Source: an uncultured Bacilli bacterium (GTDB lineage: Bacteria > Bacillota_I > Bacilli_A > RF39 > UBA660). From it: a stretch of DNA of 20,130 bases. Under the pieces are notes generated by a model. The model did no database searches. It saw nothing but the letters and a program-made list of their open reading frames with translations, and was not told the DNA's origin. Shown one piece after another: positions 1 through 7,138 of this stretch. A program made the position numbers and the translations under genes. Position 1 is the stretch's first letter. Each line of letters begins with the position of its first letter. The stretch is from the NCBI GenBank assembly GCA_944372315.1, contig CALVYX010000072.1:1-20130 (forward strand), written 5' to 3'.

Positions 1-54
1 CCATCCAATAAAAGAATAAATTAAAAATAATAAAAAGTACAAATAAATACTCAT
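1..54 (-). CDS. CmpB-type putative ABC-transporter membrane protein, N-terminal fragment (cut by window edge)
   Basis: Only the first 18 codons are inside the window, reading M-S-I-Y-L-Y-F-L-L-F-L-I-Y-S-F-I-G-W. A hydrophobic first helix ending in F-x-I-Y-S-F-x-G-W is the usual beginning of the PF06541 (ABC_trans_CmpB, 'putative ABC transporter permease') family of integral membrane proteins. The start is fixed by a GGAGGAG ribosome binding site at 58-64, three bases before the ATG. The gene lies 22 bases after the DUF2752 stop on the same strand, so it is probably the third gene of that operon. The family call rests on a very short piece and is inference; the existence of a gene start is well supported. 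Confidence 0.6.
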   Translation of the reverse strand, partial: MSIYLYFLLFLIYSFIGW

Positions 55-76
55 ATACTCCTCCGTGATAATTAAA

Positions 77-496
77 TTATATCACTGTAGGTATTAAATA
101 ATCAAAATAAGGAACATTCCTTAATACTCCATATATTAATACTACTACTAACAAAACTATCCAAAACTTATTACTTAATTTATGAAAAAACCAAGTATTT
201 TTATCTAATAACCAATGAACCGTTATATCTATAATACAAATAAAAACAAAAGGTAAAGATATAAACAATAATGGATTATACCTAAAAGCCTGATAAAAAT
301 CAAATTGAGCAAGAGAAGAAAACATTCTAGTTATACCACATCCAGGACAATACCATCCCGTGATTTTATGAAAAAAGCAAGGAATTACAATATTATAATT
401 AAGAAATAAAAAATAATATACGTAAATAAAAATTAAAAGAATAGCAATCAATAATAATAATTTAATTAATCGTTTTTTCAGTTTTTTATTTTTCAT
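77..496 (-). CDS. DUF2752 membrane protein (139 aa)
   Basis: The protein has a basic N-terminus (KNKKLKKRLIK), a first membrane helix at about residues 11-34, then P-C40 followed by G-W-Y-C50-P-G-C53-G-I-T-R, and two further helices at about 70-92 and 108-126. The C-P-G-C-G-x-T-R signature next to a short helical membrane protein is diagnostic for DUF2752 (PF10825). The cysteine pair could bind metal or form a disulfide, but no biochemical role is known to me. It is transcribed 29 bases after the DUF4234 gene and before the CmpB-like gene. Only a weak, T-rich stretch lies before the ATG, so translation may depend on the upstream gene. Confidence 0.85.
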   Translation of the reverse strand: MKNKKLKKRLIKLLLLIAILLIFIYVYYFLFLNYNIVIPCFFHKITGWYCPGCGITRMFSSLAQFDFYQAFRYNPLLFISLPFVFICIIDITVHWLLDKNTWFFHKLSNKFWIVLLVVVLIYGVLRNVPYFDYLIPTVI

Positions 497-525
497 AATA
501 AATAAAAAAGAATATAAATTCTTTT

Positions 526-897
526 TTATACCCCTGTAGATACTTGTGTTGTATTACTCATTTTATTTAAGTCATTTTGAATTAAGCAATAGTTAACTAT
601 ACCTAAACCTAATAATTGTAAAATTAAATACAATACCGAATTATCTTCTGCTGGCATACCACGATTAGCTTTAGCCATAGCACTAGCCTTACCCATTTTA
701 TATGCCCAATAAATTCCGTAAATTCCACAAGTTACTAAAGTTAATACAAAAGCCATTCCTCCAGATAAAGTTTGATCTCCACTTGCATATCTCATATCAT
801 CAGTCATAAGAACAAACCAAACAATACCATAAATTCCACAAGTAACGATCGTTAAAATTACGCATACCGCTATGTTTCTTTCCTTAATTGGACTCAT
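526..897 (-). CDS. DUF4234 membrane protein (123 aa)
   Basis: This is a short integral membrane protein with three hydrophobic segments. The first two carry nearly the same sequence, L-T-I-V-T-C-G-I-Y-G-I-V-W and L-T-L-V-T-C-G-I-Y-G-I-Y-W, the signature of DUF4234 (PF14018). The third ends in N-Y-C-L-I-Q-N-D-L-N. The frame is open from an ATG at 903, but the AGGGAGGA ribosome binding site touches that codon directly, whereas it sits six bases before the ATG at 897; the protein therefore probably begins M-S-P-I-K-E-R. It is the first gene of an operon with DUF2752 and CmpB-like genes, driven by the promoter at 926-954. The molecular function is unknown. Confidence 0.85.
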   Translation of the reverse strand: MSPIKERNIAVCVILTIVTCGIYGIVWFVLMTDDMRYASGDQTLSGGMAFVLTLVTCGIYGIYWAYKMGKASAMAKANRGMPAEDNSVLYLILQLLGLGIVNYCLIQNDLNKMSNTTQVSTGV

Positions 898-925
898 ACA
901 CATTCCTCCCTTTCTCTGTATTTAA

Positions 926-954
926 ATTTTATCAAAATATCGTATTATTATCAA
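926..954 (-). promoter_or_regulatory. Sigma-A promoter of the DUF4234-DUF2752-CmpB operon
   Basis: On the minus strand TTGATA (954-949) is followed by 17 bases and TAAAAT (931-926), with a TGn extension before the -10. The predicted transcript starts about 20 bases before the DUF4234 start codon. Confidence 0.65.
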
Positions 955-979
955 TATCCATTTCATAAATACTCAACAA

Positions 980-1642
980 CTAAATATGAAGTCTTCGTTC
1001 TAATTCATTTTTCATTTGACGATGATTAAAAATTGCTAAAGCTAAAATTGAAAAAATACTAAATATAACACAAATAATAGAAGGCCATCTAACAATTAAC
1101 AGATCTCGTAAAATAAAATAAAATGGTACTAATCCAATTAATGAATTTATATAGATATATATTACATAATCTCTAAATATATTCTTAAGAAAAATTCTTA
1201 AGAAAAATAATATCGTTACATACGAAATACATAAGAATGGTAATACATAAGTAATACTCCAAAAATGCCATCCTGTAAAATAGTCCCATAATATGGATGC
1301 TATTAATATTAACATAACTTCTGCAAATAATAATCTCATAAAATGATGTCTTCTTTTAATACCAGTTATAAAAGTAACCCAAAAAGAGAAAATACCTGCA
1401 ACTACGAACCAAGACCATCCTATTTTATCATTAATTATATAATTTAAAATTAAACAAACAATAGAACCAAATATCGATATAAAAAGAAGTATTTTTAAAA
1501 ATAAAGTATGTTTAGCATACATGTTAGGAATAATTGGAAAAACACTTTCATCCTTATGATCATCTTCTACATTACTTTTACATAAAGGACATTTAGCAAT
1601 ATTAGAATTAATTAAAACATTACATTTATAACACTTCTTCAT
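980..1642 (-). CDS. Zinc-ribbon, six-TM membrane protein, DUF6320-like (220 aa)
   Basis: The N-terminus carries a zinc ribbon, C4-x2-C7-x10-C18-P-L-C21, a typical short rubredoxin-knuckle motif. A linker follows, then about six membrane helices (roughly 47-70, 76-94, 101-120, 126-150, 155-175 and 184-204) and a basic tail. This layout, and its position directly after an HxxxDG acyltransferase and an alpha/beta hydrolase, matches proteins annotated DUF6320, which I recall in the same gene neighbourhood in Clostridia and Bacilli. The start lies 17 bases inside the acyltransferase gene, with GGAGGA at 1651-1656 eight bases upstream of the ATG, implying translational coupling. The role is unknown; a membrane partner of the two enzymes is an inference. 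Confidence 0.75.
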   Translation of the reverse strand: MKKCYKCNVLINSNIAKCPLCKSNVEDDHKDESVFPIIPNMYAKHTLFLKILLFISIFGSIVCLILNYIINDKIGWSWFVVAGIFSFWVTFITGIKRRHHFMRLLFAEVMLILIASILWDYFTGWHFWSITYVLPFLCISYVTILFFLRIFLKNIFRDYVIYIYINSLIGLVPFYFILRDLLIVRWPSIICVIFSIFSILALAIFNHRQMKNELERRLHI

Positions 1643-2888
1643 AACTATTATCCTCCACTACATTAGTATTAATAGTAACTTCTATATTGTGTTTAACTAG
1701 TTCAGCAAAAAATTCTTTTTGAATTTCTGTATTAGTAAAATGAGAAGTAAATGATAACATCATTTTATCTAAATAAGAACACATGCATATTTGCATACCA
1801 TCGGTACTAGCAAAAACATCAAACAATTTTATATAAGATTGCAATTCTTCTGGAATTTCAACTACTCCTATATTCGATAAAGCAATTGTCTGTTCTTTTC
1901 TTGATCTCTCATGAAAATATTTTAAAACTAAATCTTTAATAAAAACAGGAACGAGTCTAATTATAAACACATTTTCTAGAACAGCTAACGAATTCATTTG
2001 AGAATCCAATTGCTCTTTAGTTAAATTGCTTTTAAATTGATCATTAACACTTTTTATAATATCTTCTAAATTATCATTATCCTCATTAAATTTATATTTA
2101 ACGGTAATAGTATTGAAAAAATTCCTAGCGGTATTAGATTTAAAATATTTTCTTAAATTAACCGGTACAGTAACAACAACTGGTCTTCTTTTATCCTTAA
2201 TACTCATAGTAGAACCTATACTTTTTATTAAAACACTTGATAAATATACAGTAACTGTTGTATTAAATTCCTTAGCTAATTTTATTATTTCTTTAGCTGA
2301 TACCAACCCCTCAATTACTTTAAGCCTATCCTCCGGATATTTATTTCCAGTCAAATTATAAGCTCTAATATTTTTAGGTATTTTTATTTTTTTAGAATTT
2401 TTATAATATTTTTCAAAACTATCAATTTCTTTTTCATAAACAGAAGTGGTATCGACTAATATTTGTTTTTTAATCTTATGCTTGATTACTAAATAATTCA
2501 CTACTAATAAACGTAAAAAATAAAGAGTTCCTGTTCCATCTGTTAAGGCGTGATATACTTCTAAATTAATTCTTTTTCTATAATAAGAGACTCTAAACAA
2601 TAGTTCATTATCCATTCTATCACAGATAATATTCTCTTCTTTTGTAACTTTAGGATATACATTTGAAGATTCTAAATAATACCAGAATAAACCCTTTTTT
2701 AAACTCGATAAAAACAAAGGATATTCTTCTAAAGTCTTATCTAATGCCTCTTGTAATACTTTTTCATCTATATCTTCATACAATTCACAAGCAAAGCGAA
2801 ATACTTTTGGATCTCTTCTGTTGGAAGTAGGTGGAAATATTTTAGCAGCATTATCTAATTTATACCATTTTTTATCTTTTCTAGTCAT
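1626..2888 (-). CDS. Alcohol acetyltransferase / NRPS condensation-like acyltransferase (420 aa)
   Basis: The protein belongs to the condensation-domain/acyltransferase (BAHD-like, CoA-dependent) superfamily. The catalytic H-x3-D-G motif is seen as Y-H113-A-L-T-D117-G-T-G in the expected first third. The N-terminus (W-Y-K-L-D-N-A-A-K-I-F-P-P) is typical of bacterial 'alcohol acetyltransferase' proteins, which transfer an acyl group to a hydroxyl or amine. The frame extends to a GTG at 2897, but AGGTGA (2895-2900) is correctly spaced only for the ATG at 2888. Its first eight bases overlap the end of the hydrolase gene and its end overlaps the DUF6320-like gene. The acyl donor and acceptor cannot be read from sequence. 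Confidence 0.8.
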   Translation of the reverse strand: MTRKDKKWYKLDNAAKIFPPTSNRRDPKVFRFACELYEDIDEKVLQEALDKTLEEYPLFLSSLKKGLFWYYLESSNVYPKVTKEENIICDRMDNELLFRVSYYRKRINLEVYHALTDGTGTLYFLRLLVVNYLVIKHKIKKQILVDTTSVYEKEIDSFEKYYKNSKKIKIPKNIRAYNLTGNKYPEDRLKVIEGLVSAKEIIKLAKEFNTTVTVYLSSVLIKSIGSTMSIKDKRRPVVVTVPVNLRKYFKSNTARNFFNTITVKYKFNEDNDNLEDIIKSVNDQFKSNLTKEQLDSQMNSLAVLENVFIIRLVPVFIKDLVLKYFHERSRKEQTIALSNIGVVEIPEELQSYIKLFDVFASTDGMQICMCSYLDKMMLSFTSHFTNTEIQKEFFAELVKHNIEVTINTNVVEDNSYEEVL

Positions 2889-3798
2889 TAACATCACCTA
2901 AAAATTCTATTATTTTATTATACGCCTTCATTGTATGCTTTTTCTGTATAGGTTGTGATAAAAATCCATGCATTGCTTCTTCAAAATTATAATATTCAAC
3001 ATAATTAAAATATCTTCTTAACCTTTTTGCATAGTATTTTCCTTCGTCTCTTAAGGGATCTAAGTCGGATGTTATTAATAAAGTATCCGGTTGAAAAAAT
3101 AAAGTTCTAGCCTTTAAAGGAGATACATAAGGACTATCCAGTTCTTTAGGAGTTGATACATATAAAGCCATATATTCTTGTAGTTGTTTTTGAGTTAAAA
3201 TATAATCTTTTCCATTTTCAATTACTGATTTATATTTAGTGTTATCGGAATAATCACTTTGTAATGCTGGGTATAATAGTATCTGTTTATCGATTCTAAA
3301 ATCTTTAGTATGTCTAGATTTTAAAGAGATAGCAGCTACTAAATTACCTCCTGCAGAGTCTCCCATTAAACAAATATCTTCCTCTTTTAATCCTAAAGCA
3401 TTTAAATTATCCATTATTAATTTTATCACATCATAGCAATCATTAAATCCATTAGGATATGGATATTCAGGAGCTAATCTATAATCGATTGCAATTACCA
3501 TTCTTTTAGTTTTTTTAGATAACTCTATACATGTATTCGTATAAGAAGAAAGAGAACCTATTACCCATCCTCCTCCATGAATGAAAATAATTGCTTTATG
3601 ATGATTATCATCATAATTAAAAACTCTAGCTTTGATATCTCTATCACCTAAGCAAAAAACAACATCTTCATATTTATTTTTATTTACCATTCTAGAATTA
3701 ATAATTTTTTGTAATACTCTAAATAATTTATAATTCTTTTTTATACTAATTTCTCTATTTGATACTGTTTTTATTACTTTAGACACTATCTTACCCAT
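2881..3798 (-). CDS. Alpha/beta hydrolase, HSL-type esterase (305 aa)
   Basis: This is a complete carboxylesterase/lipase of the hormone-sensitive-lipase group (alpha/beta hydrolase_3). The oxyanion-hole motif H74-G-G-G-W78 and the nucleophile elbow G-D-S148-A-G-G are present. The acid is D247 in S-D-L-D-P-L-R-D and the base H277 in M-H-G-F. I-D-Y-R-L-A-P-E is the usual strand after the oxyanion loop. No signal peptide is seen, so it is probably cytoplasmic. AGAGGTGG at 3804-3810 lies five bases before the ATG. It stands 14 bases after the 384-aa gene and overlaps the acyltransferase, which suggests the hydrolase and the acyltransferase act on the same ester pool. Substrate unknown. Confidence 0.87.
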   Translation of the reverse strand: MGKIVSKVIKTVSNREISIKKNYKLFRVLQKIINSRMVNKNKYEDVVFCLGDRDIKARVFNYDDNHHKAIIFIHGGGWVIGSLSSYTNTCIELSKKTKRMVIAIDYRLAPEYPYPNGFNDCYDVIKLIMDNLNALGLKEEDICLMGDSAGGNLVAAISLKSRHTKDFRIDKQILLYPALQSDYSDNTKYKSVIENGKDYILTQKQLQEYMALYVSTPKELDSPYVSPLKARTLFFQPDTLLITSDLDPLRDEGKYYAKRLRRYFNYVEYYNFEEAMHGFLSQPIQKKHTMKAYNKIIEFLGDVND

Positions 3799-3812
3799 TT
3801 AACCACCTCTAA

Positions 3813-4967
3813 TTAACTGTTATTACCATATTGTTTTGATTCTTTAATATAATTATTGGATAAACTATAAACCTCATTAAGTAAAGTATTATTACAAGTA
3901 TAATCATCATCAACTCTAAAATGTAGTGATGAATCTAGTTCTAACTGAAAACTATCTATATTAATATTAGAAAAATGATGATCTAATCTTCTAAAGTTTC
4001 TAATAAACTTGTCAGTAATATTTCTTTGAACATGATCATGTTCCTCTACTTGTTTAGCTTTTCGTTCTATCACACTAGCTACTTTAGGATTAGACATTTC
4101 ATCTTTATATTTTTCTTTTAAAATTTCATATGATATCTCTACTGCATTCCAACGATTAACTAAAAAATAAGGAGCAATAAATTCATCAACATGACTATAA
4201 TTTTTAATAAGTGGAATAACTATAGATAATGCAACTAATGACCAAGGACTAATAGAATATAAGTTTTCTGGATTAGCGATAGCGTCTCTTAAAGTTCCTT
4301 GCTCATCGAAACCTTCTCCTACTTTTCTCAGAATTCTTTCTACTTTTTTATCGTTATTAACATTATTTTTTCCTTGAATTGCATAAATATATGCTTTATT
4401 ATCACTAATACCATATCTAATAGTTGGAAATTCATAAATAGTATTATTAAAATCATCTTCTAATTTAATATTAATACCATATGGTGTTTCTTCTACAATA
4501 CTTTGTTTTTCAAGAGTAACTATAATGTTAGATTTTAATAAATTAGAATATCCTATATTTTTACTTTCAATAAAATCACTCAATGAATCATCCAAAATAA
4601 AGTTTTTTCCTCTTACAAACAACTTACTTAAATCAGTAAAATCAGTAACCAAAGTATTAGCAAGTAAACTAGAAATAATATATTTACTTTTATTACTACT
4701 GTCATCAACTCTAGGATCAGATTTATAGAATTCTTCTGCTACTTCTAAATAAGAAATAATATCATTAGTTAATCTATCCCTATCTTTAATTAAAAGACTA
4801 GGTATCATTGTATTATCAAAGTCTCTAGCTTTAGTGATTTCACATAGTTTTCCATCGATTAATTCTTTAGTCGAAAAACAAATAGGAACAAAGAATCCAC
4901 AATCAACATAACCTGTAGCAGCCTCATTAATTATCTCATCATAAAAAAGATGTTCAATATTATCCAT
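3813..4967 (-). CDS. Unrecognised conserved-looking protein (384 aa), first gene of the acyltransferase operon
   Basis: I do not recognise the family. The protein is acidic and soluble-looking, without a signal peptide. Its only strongly hydrophobic stretch is near residues 240-260 (S-P-W-S-L-V-A-L-S-I-V-I-P-L-I-K). The C-terminal third is rich in charged residues and ends in N-N-S. Frame use, length and operon position argue for a real gene. The open frame starts at 4982, but GGAGGA inside that extension lies five bases before the ATG at 4967, so the protein starts M-D-N-I-E-H. An extended -10 at 4992-5000 would give a leader of about 18 bases to this start and almost none to the upstream one. 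It heads the cluster with the hydrolase, acyltransferase and DUF6320-like genes. Confidence 0.7.
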   Translation of the reverse strand: MDNIEHLFYDEIINEAATGYVDCGFFVPICFSTKELIDGKLCEITKARDFDNTMIPSLLIKDRDRLTNDIISYLEVAEEFYKSDPRVDDSSNKSKYIISSLLANTLVTDFTDLSKLFVRGKNFILDDSLSDFIESKNIGYSNLLKSNIIVTLEKQSIVEETPYGINIKLEDDFNNTIYEFPTIRYGISDNKAYIYAIQGKNNVNNDKKVERILRKVGEGFDEQGTLRDAIANPENLYSISPWSLVALSIVIPLIKNYSHVDEFIAPYFLVNRWNAVEISYEILKEKYKDEMSNPKVASVIERKAKQVEEHDHVQRNITDKFIRNFRRLDHHFSNINIDSFQLELDSSLHFRVDDDYTCNNTLLNEVYSLSNNYIKESKQYGNNS

Positions 4968-4991
4968 AAAATCCTCCATCATATATTATAT

Positions 4992-5000
4992 ATTATAACA
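4992..5000 (-). promoter_or_regulatory. Extended -10 promoter of the 384-aa protein operon
   Basis: The minus strand reads TGTTATAAT here, a perfect TATAAT with a TGn extension. No good -35 is seen 16-18 bases upstream, as is common for extended -10 promoters. It lies in the 100-base divergent gap shared with the adenosine deaminase promoter. Confidence 0.5.
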
Positions 5001-5046
5001 TTCATTGGTAAATTTTAAAATTCATTTATTCCTTTCTTAAAAATGA

Positions 5047-5052
5047 TATAAT
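5047..5052 (+). promoter_or_regulatory. -10 element for the adenosine deaminase gene
   Basis: A perfect TATAAT lies 16 bases before the ATG at 5068, with GGTGATAGT as ribosome binding site directly in front of the gene. The -35 region is A+T only and not convincing. The leader would be under ten bases, so initiation may be slightly upstream or the site may be fortuitous. Confidence 0.35.
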
Positions 5053-5067
5053 ATATTTGGTGATAGT

Positions 5068-6024
5068 ATGGAAAAAATAAAAAAAGTTGAATTACATTTA
5101 CATTTAGACGGAAGCGTAAGGCCTTCTACTATAGCATCTATATTAAATATGAATGAACAAGAAGTAAGAAAGAACATATGTGTTGATAATAATACCAAGG
5201 ATTTAAAAGATTACTTAAGTAAATTCGAGCTTCCTATTTCCATCATGCAAACAAAAGAAAATTTAACTAGAATTAGTCATGAATTAGCTTTAGATTTAAA
5301 AAAAGATAATGTTATTTATGCTGAAATAAGATTTGCTCCTTTATTTCATACTAAAAAAGGACTCACTATCGAAGAAATAATTACTTCTATTTTAGATGGC
5401 TTACAACAAGTTCCAGTGAAAACTAACCTTATTTTATGTATGATGCGAGGTAGCAATTACGAAGATAATTATAAAGTTATAGATGCTGCATACAGATTTT
5501 TAAATAAAGGAGTAGTTGGTATCGATCTAGCTGGAGATGAAAAAAAATATCCTGTTAACAATTTTAAAGAATTATTTGAAGCAGCTAAAGATAAAAAAAT
5601 ACCTTTTACTATTCACGCAGGAGAAGCAGATAATTATTTAAGTGTCGATAACGCGATAAACCTAGGAGCAACAAGAATAGGACATGGAGTAAAAGCTATA
5701 GAAAATAATTCAACTATAGCACATATAAAACAAAATAATATTACTCTAGAAATATGTCCTATTAGTAATCTAGATACTAAAATATATAATGATATTTCTT
5801 CTCATCCAATAAAAAAATTATATGATGAAAATATAAATATAACCATTAGTACCGATAATAGAACTGTATCTAATACAACTTTAAATGATACGTATCAAAT
5901 ACTACAAGATACTTTTCACTTTACCAAAGAAGATTTTATCAAAATGAATCAAAATGCAATTAATGCGGCATTTATAAATGAACATGAAAAAGAATTATTA
6001 TTGAAAGAGTTAATTGATCAATAA
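5068..6024 (+). CDS. add: Adenosine deaminase (318 aa)
   Basis: This cytosolic zinc hydrolase deaminates adenosine and deoxyadenosine to inosine and deoxyinosine in purine salvage. The metal and catalytic residues of the family are visible: H10-L-H12-L-D-G-S near the N-terminus, H183 in T-I-H-A-G-E186 (E186 is the expected proton donor), H206 in R-I-G-H-G, and D263 in S-T-D-N-R. The remaining family blocks R-F-A-P, G-I-D-L-A-G-D-E and L-E-I-C-P-I-S-N are also intact. At 318 aa it is slightly shorter than common bacterial enzymes (about 330-340). The gene is a single transcription unit that converges on the helicase operon, with only nine bases between stop codons. Confidence 0.92.
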   Translation: MEKIKKVELHLHLDGSVRPSTIASILNMNEQEVRKNICVDNNTKDLKDYLSKFELPISIMQTKENLTRISHELALDLKKDNVIYAEIRFAPLFHTKKGLTIEEIITSILDGLQQVPVKTNLILCMMRGSNYEDNYKVIDAAYRFLNKGVVGIDLAGDEKKYPVNNFKELFEAAKDKKIPFTIHAGEADNYLSVDNAINLGATRIGHGVKAIENNSTIAHIKQNNITLEICPISNLDTKIYNDISSHPIKKLYDENINITISTDNRTVSNTTLNDTYQILQDTFHFTKEDFIKMNQNAINAAFINEHEKELLLKELIDQ

Positions 6025-6033
6025 TAATCTTTT

Positions 6034-6309
6034 TTATTTATTCACTTCATTATAATAATGTATTTCTGATAATTGTTTACTAATTTCTTCAAGTTCTGTA
6101 TTTTCTTCTTCATTTAATATTTTCTCAAGGTCAAATAATAAAGAAGAAAGATTATTATATCTTTTATAATTAATACCATTTTGATTTAAAACATTTATTT
6201 GATAATCACTAAGTAAAAGACCATTTTCTCTTCTTTTTAAAAAATCTTGTTTAATATTAGATAATTCTATAGCTTCATTAACCGTTGTTTCAACACCATT
6301 AATAATCAC
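6034..6309 (-). CDS. Small unrecognised protein (91 aa), last gene of the helicase operon
   Basis: No family is recognised. The protein is soluble, highly charged and predicted mostly helical, with an acidic C-terminal part (E-K-I-L-N-E-E-E-N-T-E-L-E-E-I). It starts at a GTG, preceded by GAGGG about seven bases upstream. It lies five bases after the 258-aa gene on the same strand, so the two are almost certainly cotranscribed and probably translationally linked. Gene status rests on the ribosome binding site, tight spacing and same-strand packing. It could be an antitoxin-like or adaptor partner of the upstream protein, but nothing in the sequence shows that directly. Confidence 0.6.
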   Translation of the reverse strand: MIINGVETTVNEAIELSNIKQDFLKRRENGLLLSDYQINVLNQNGINYKRYNNLSSLLFDLEKILNEEENTELEEISKQLSEIHYYNEVNK

Positions 6310-6314
6310 TTTTT

Positions 6315-7091
6315 CTACCCTCTTAATTTATTATTTAAAGACTTCACTAATTTCTTATTAAGTTTTTTTTGTTCATTATTCTTTAAATCATATTGCTTTA
6401 TAATATGATTAGATGCTTCACTAGTAACAAAAAGCCTAGAAAAATAATATGGATCAATAAACAATTCGTCTTTATCACTAGCTAAATCATATTCAGATTG
6501 ATTCATTTCACTATAAAAATATCTAGATATTTTAAATTCTCCATGTGGTTTTGTAGGAATTTTCACAAAAGAATGAATCGTATCAATACCCCCTAAATTA
6601 AATCTAACTCCTAAAATATCAGAATTCTTTTCTTTAAACTCTTGAAAATCATTCAAAAAATCAAACTCTACATGATCACAATTGATCGAAAAATCATATC
6701 TGCTCAAATCAAATTTTTGATCCCAAGCAGTATATAAATATGGTATTTTACCAGGATATTGATATAAATATGTACCCTGGTTAATCCTAAACCCTCGTTC
6801 TAATGTTTTACGCACTAAATTATCATAGGTATGTTCATGTTCCACATTTATTTTTATACTTTGTAATATAAAATTATTAGTATTATCTATATACCCAAAA
6901 ACTATTCTTGGGTTTACATAATCTTGATCAAGTTCTTCTAAAAAATTAAATTTAGGAATTGTACAAATATAAGTTAAATCATGAGGATCATTACTTTTTT
7001 GTAATAGAACGTCAACTTGATTTTCATCTAAATTACTAGCTAAATATATTTGACTATTTTCTTTTAAAAACACGTTATCTTTTCTAACCAT
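6315..7091 (-). CDS. Unrecognised protein (258 aa) downstream of the UvrD-like helicase
   Basis: I do not recognise this protein. It looks soluble and beta-rich, with no signal peptide or membrane segment, many aromatic and acidic residues, and a lysine-rich tail (N-N-E-Q-K-K-L-N-K-K-L-V-K). The open frame reaches 7139, where it would just touch the helicase stop codon. A GGAGGG site at 7098-7103 lies six bases before an internal ATG, so the protein most likely begins M-V-R-K-D-N. It lies 47 bases after the helicase gene and five before the 91-aa gene on the same strand. That suggests it serves the helicase, but no catalytic motif of a nuclease, kinase or ATPase could be found by eye. Confidence 0.65.
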   Translation of the reverse strand: MVRKDNVFLKENSQIYLASNLDENQVDVLLQKSNDPHDLTYICTIPKFNFLEELDQDYVNPRIVFGYIDNTNNFILQSIKINVEHEHTYDNLVRKTLERGFRINQGTYLYQYPGKIPYLYTAWDQKFDLSRYDFSINCDHVEFDFLNDFQEFKEKNSDILGVRFNLGGIDTIHSFVKIPTKPHGEFKISRYFYSEMNQSEYDLASDKDELFIDPYYFSRLFVTSEASNHIIKQYDLKNNEQKKLNKKLVKSLNNKLRG

Positions 7092-7138
7092 GCTAAACCC
7101 TCCTAAATAAATTATACCACAATTATTACTATGAATCA

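Noticed and set aside
2113..2361. 82-codon plus-strand open frame
   Set aside because: It lies wholly inside the acyltransferase gene on the other strand, has no ribosome binding site or family resemblance, and reads as an AT-rich shadow. The same applies to frames at 4525-4728, 8957-9142, 10205-10387, 10673-10879, 12203-12475, 14091-14279, 16119-16385 and 19089-19295.
5068..6024. Adenosine deaminase as part of a RADAR-like defence system with the neighbouring helicase
   Set aside because: It is an ordinary free-standing adenosine/adenine deaminase with normal motifs, on the opposite strand and convergent. The RADAR ATPase is not a UvrD helicase and its deaminase is a larger, different protein.
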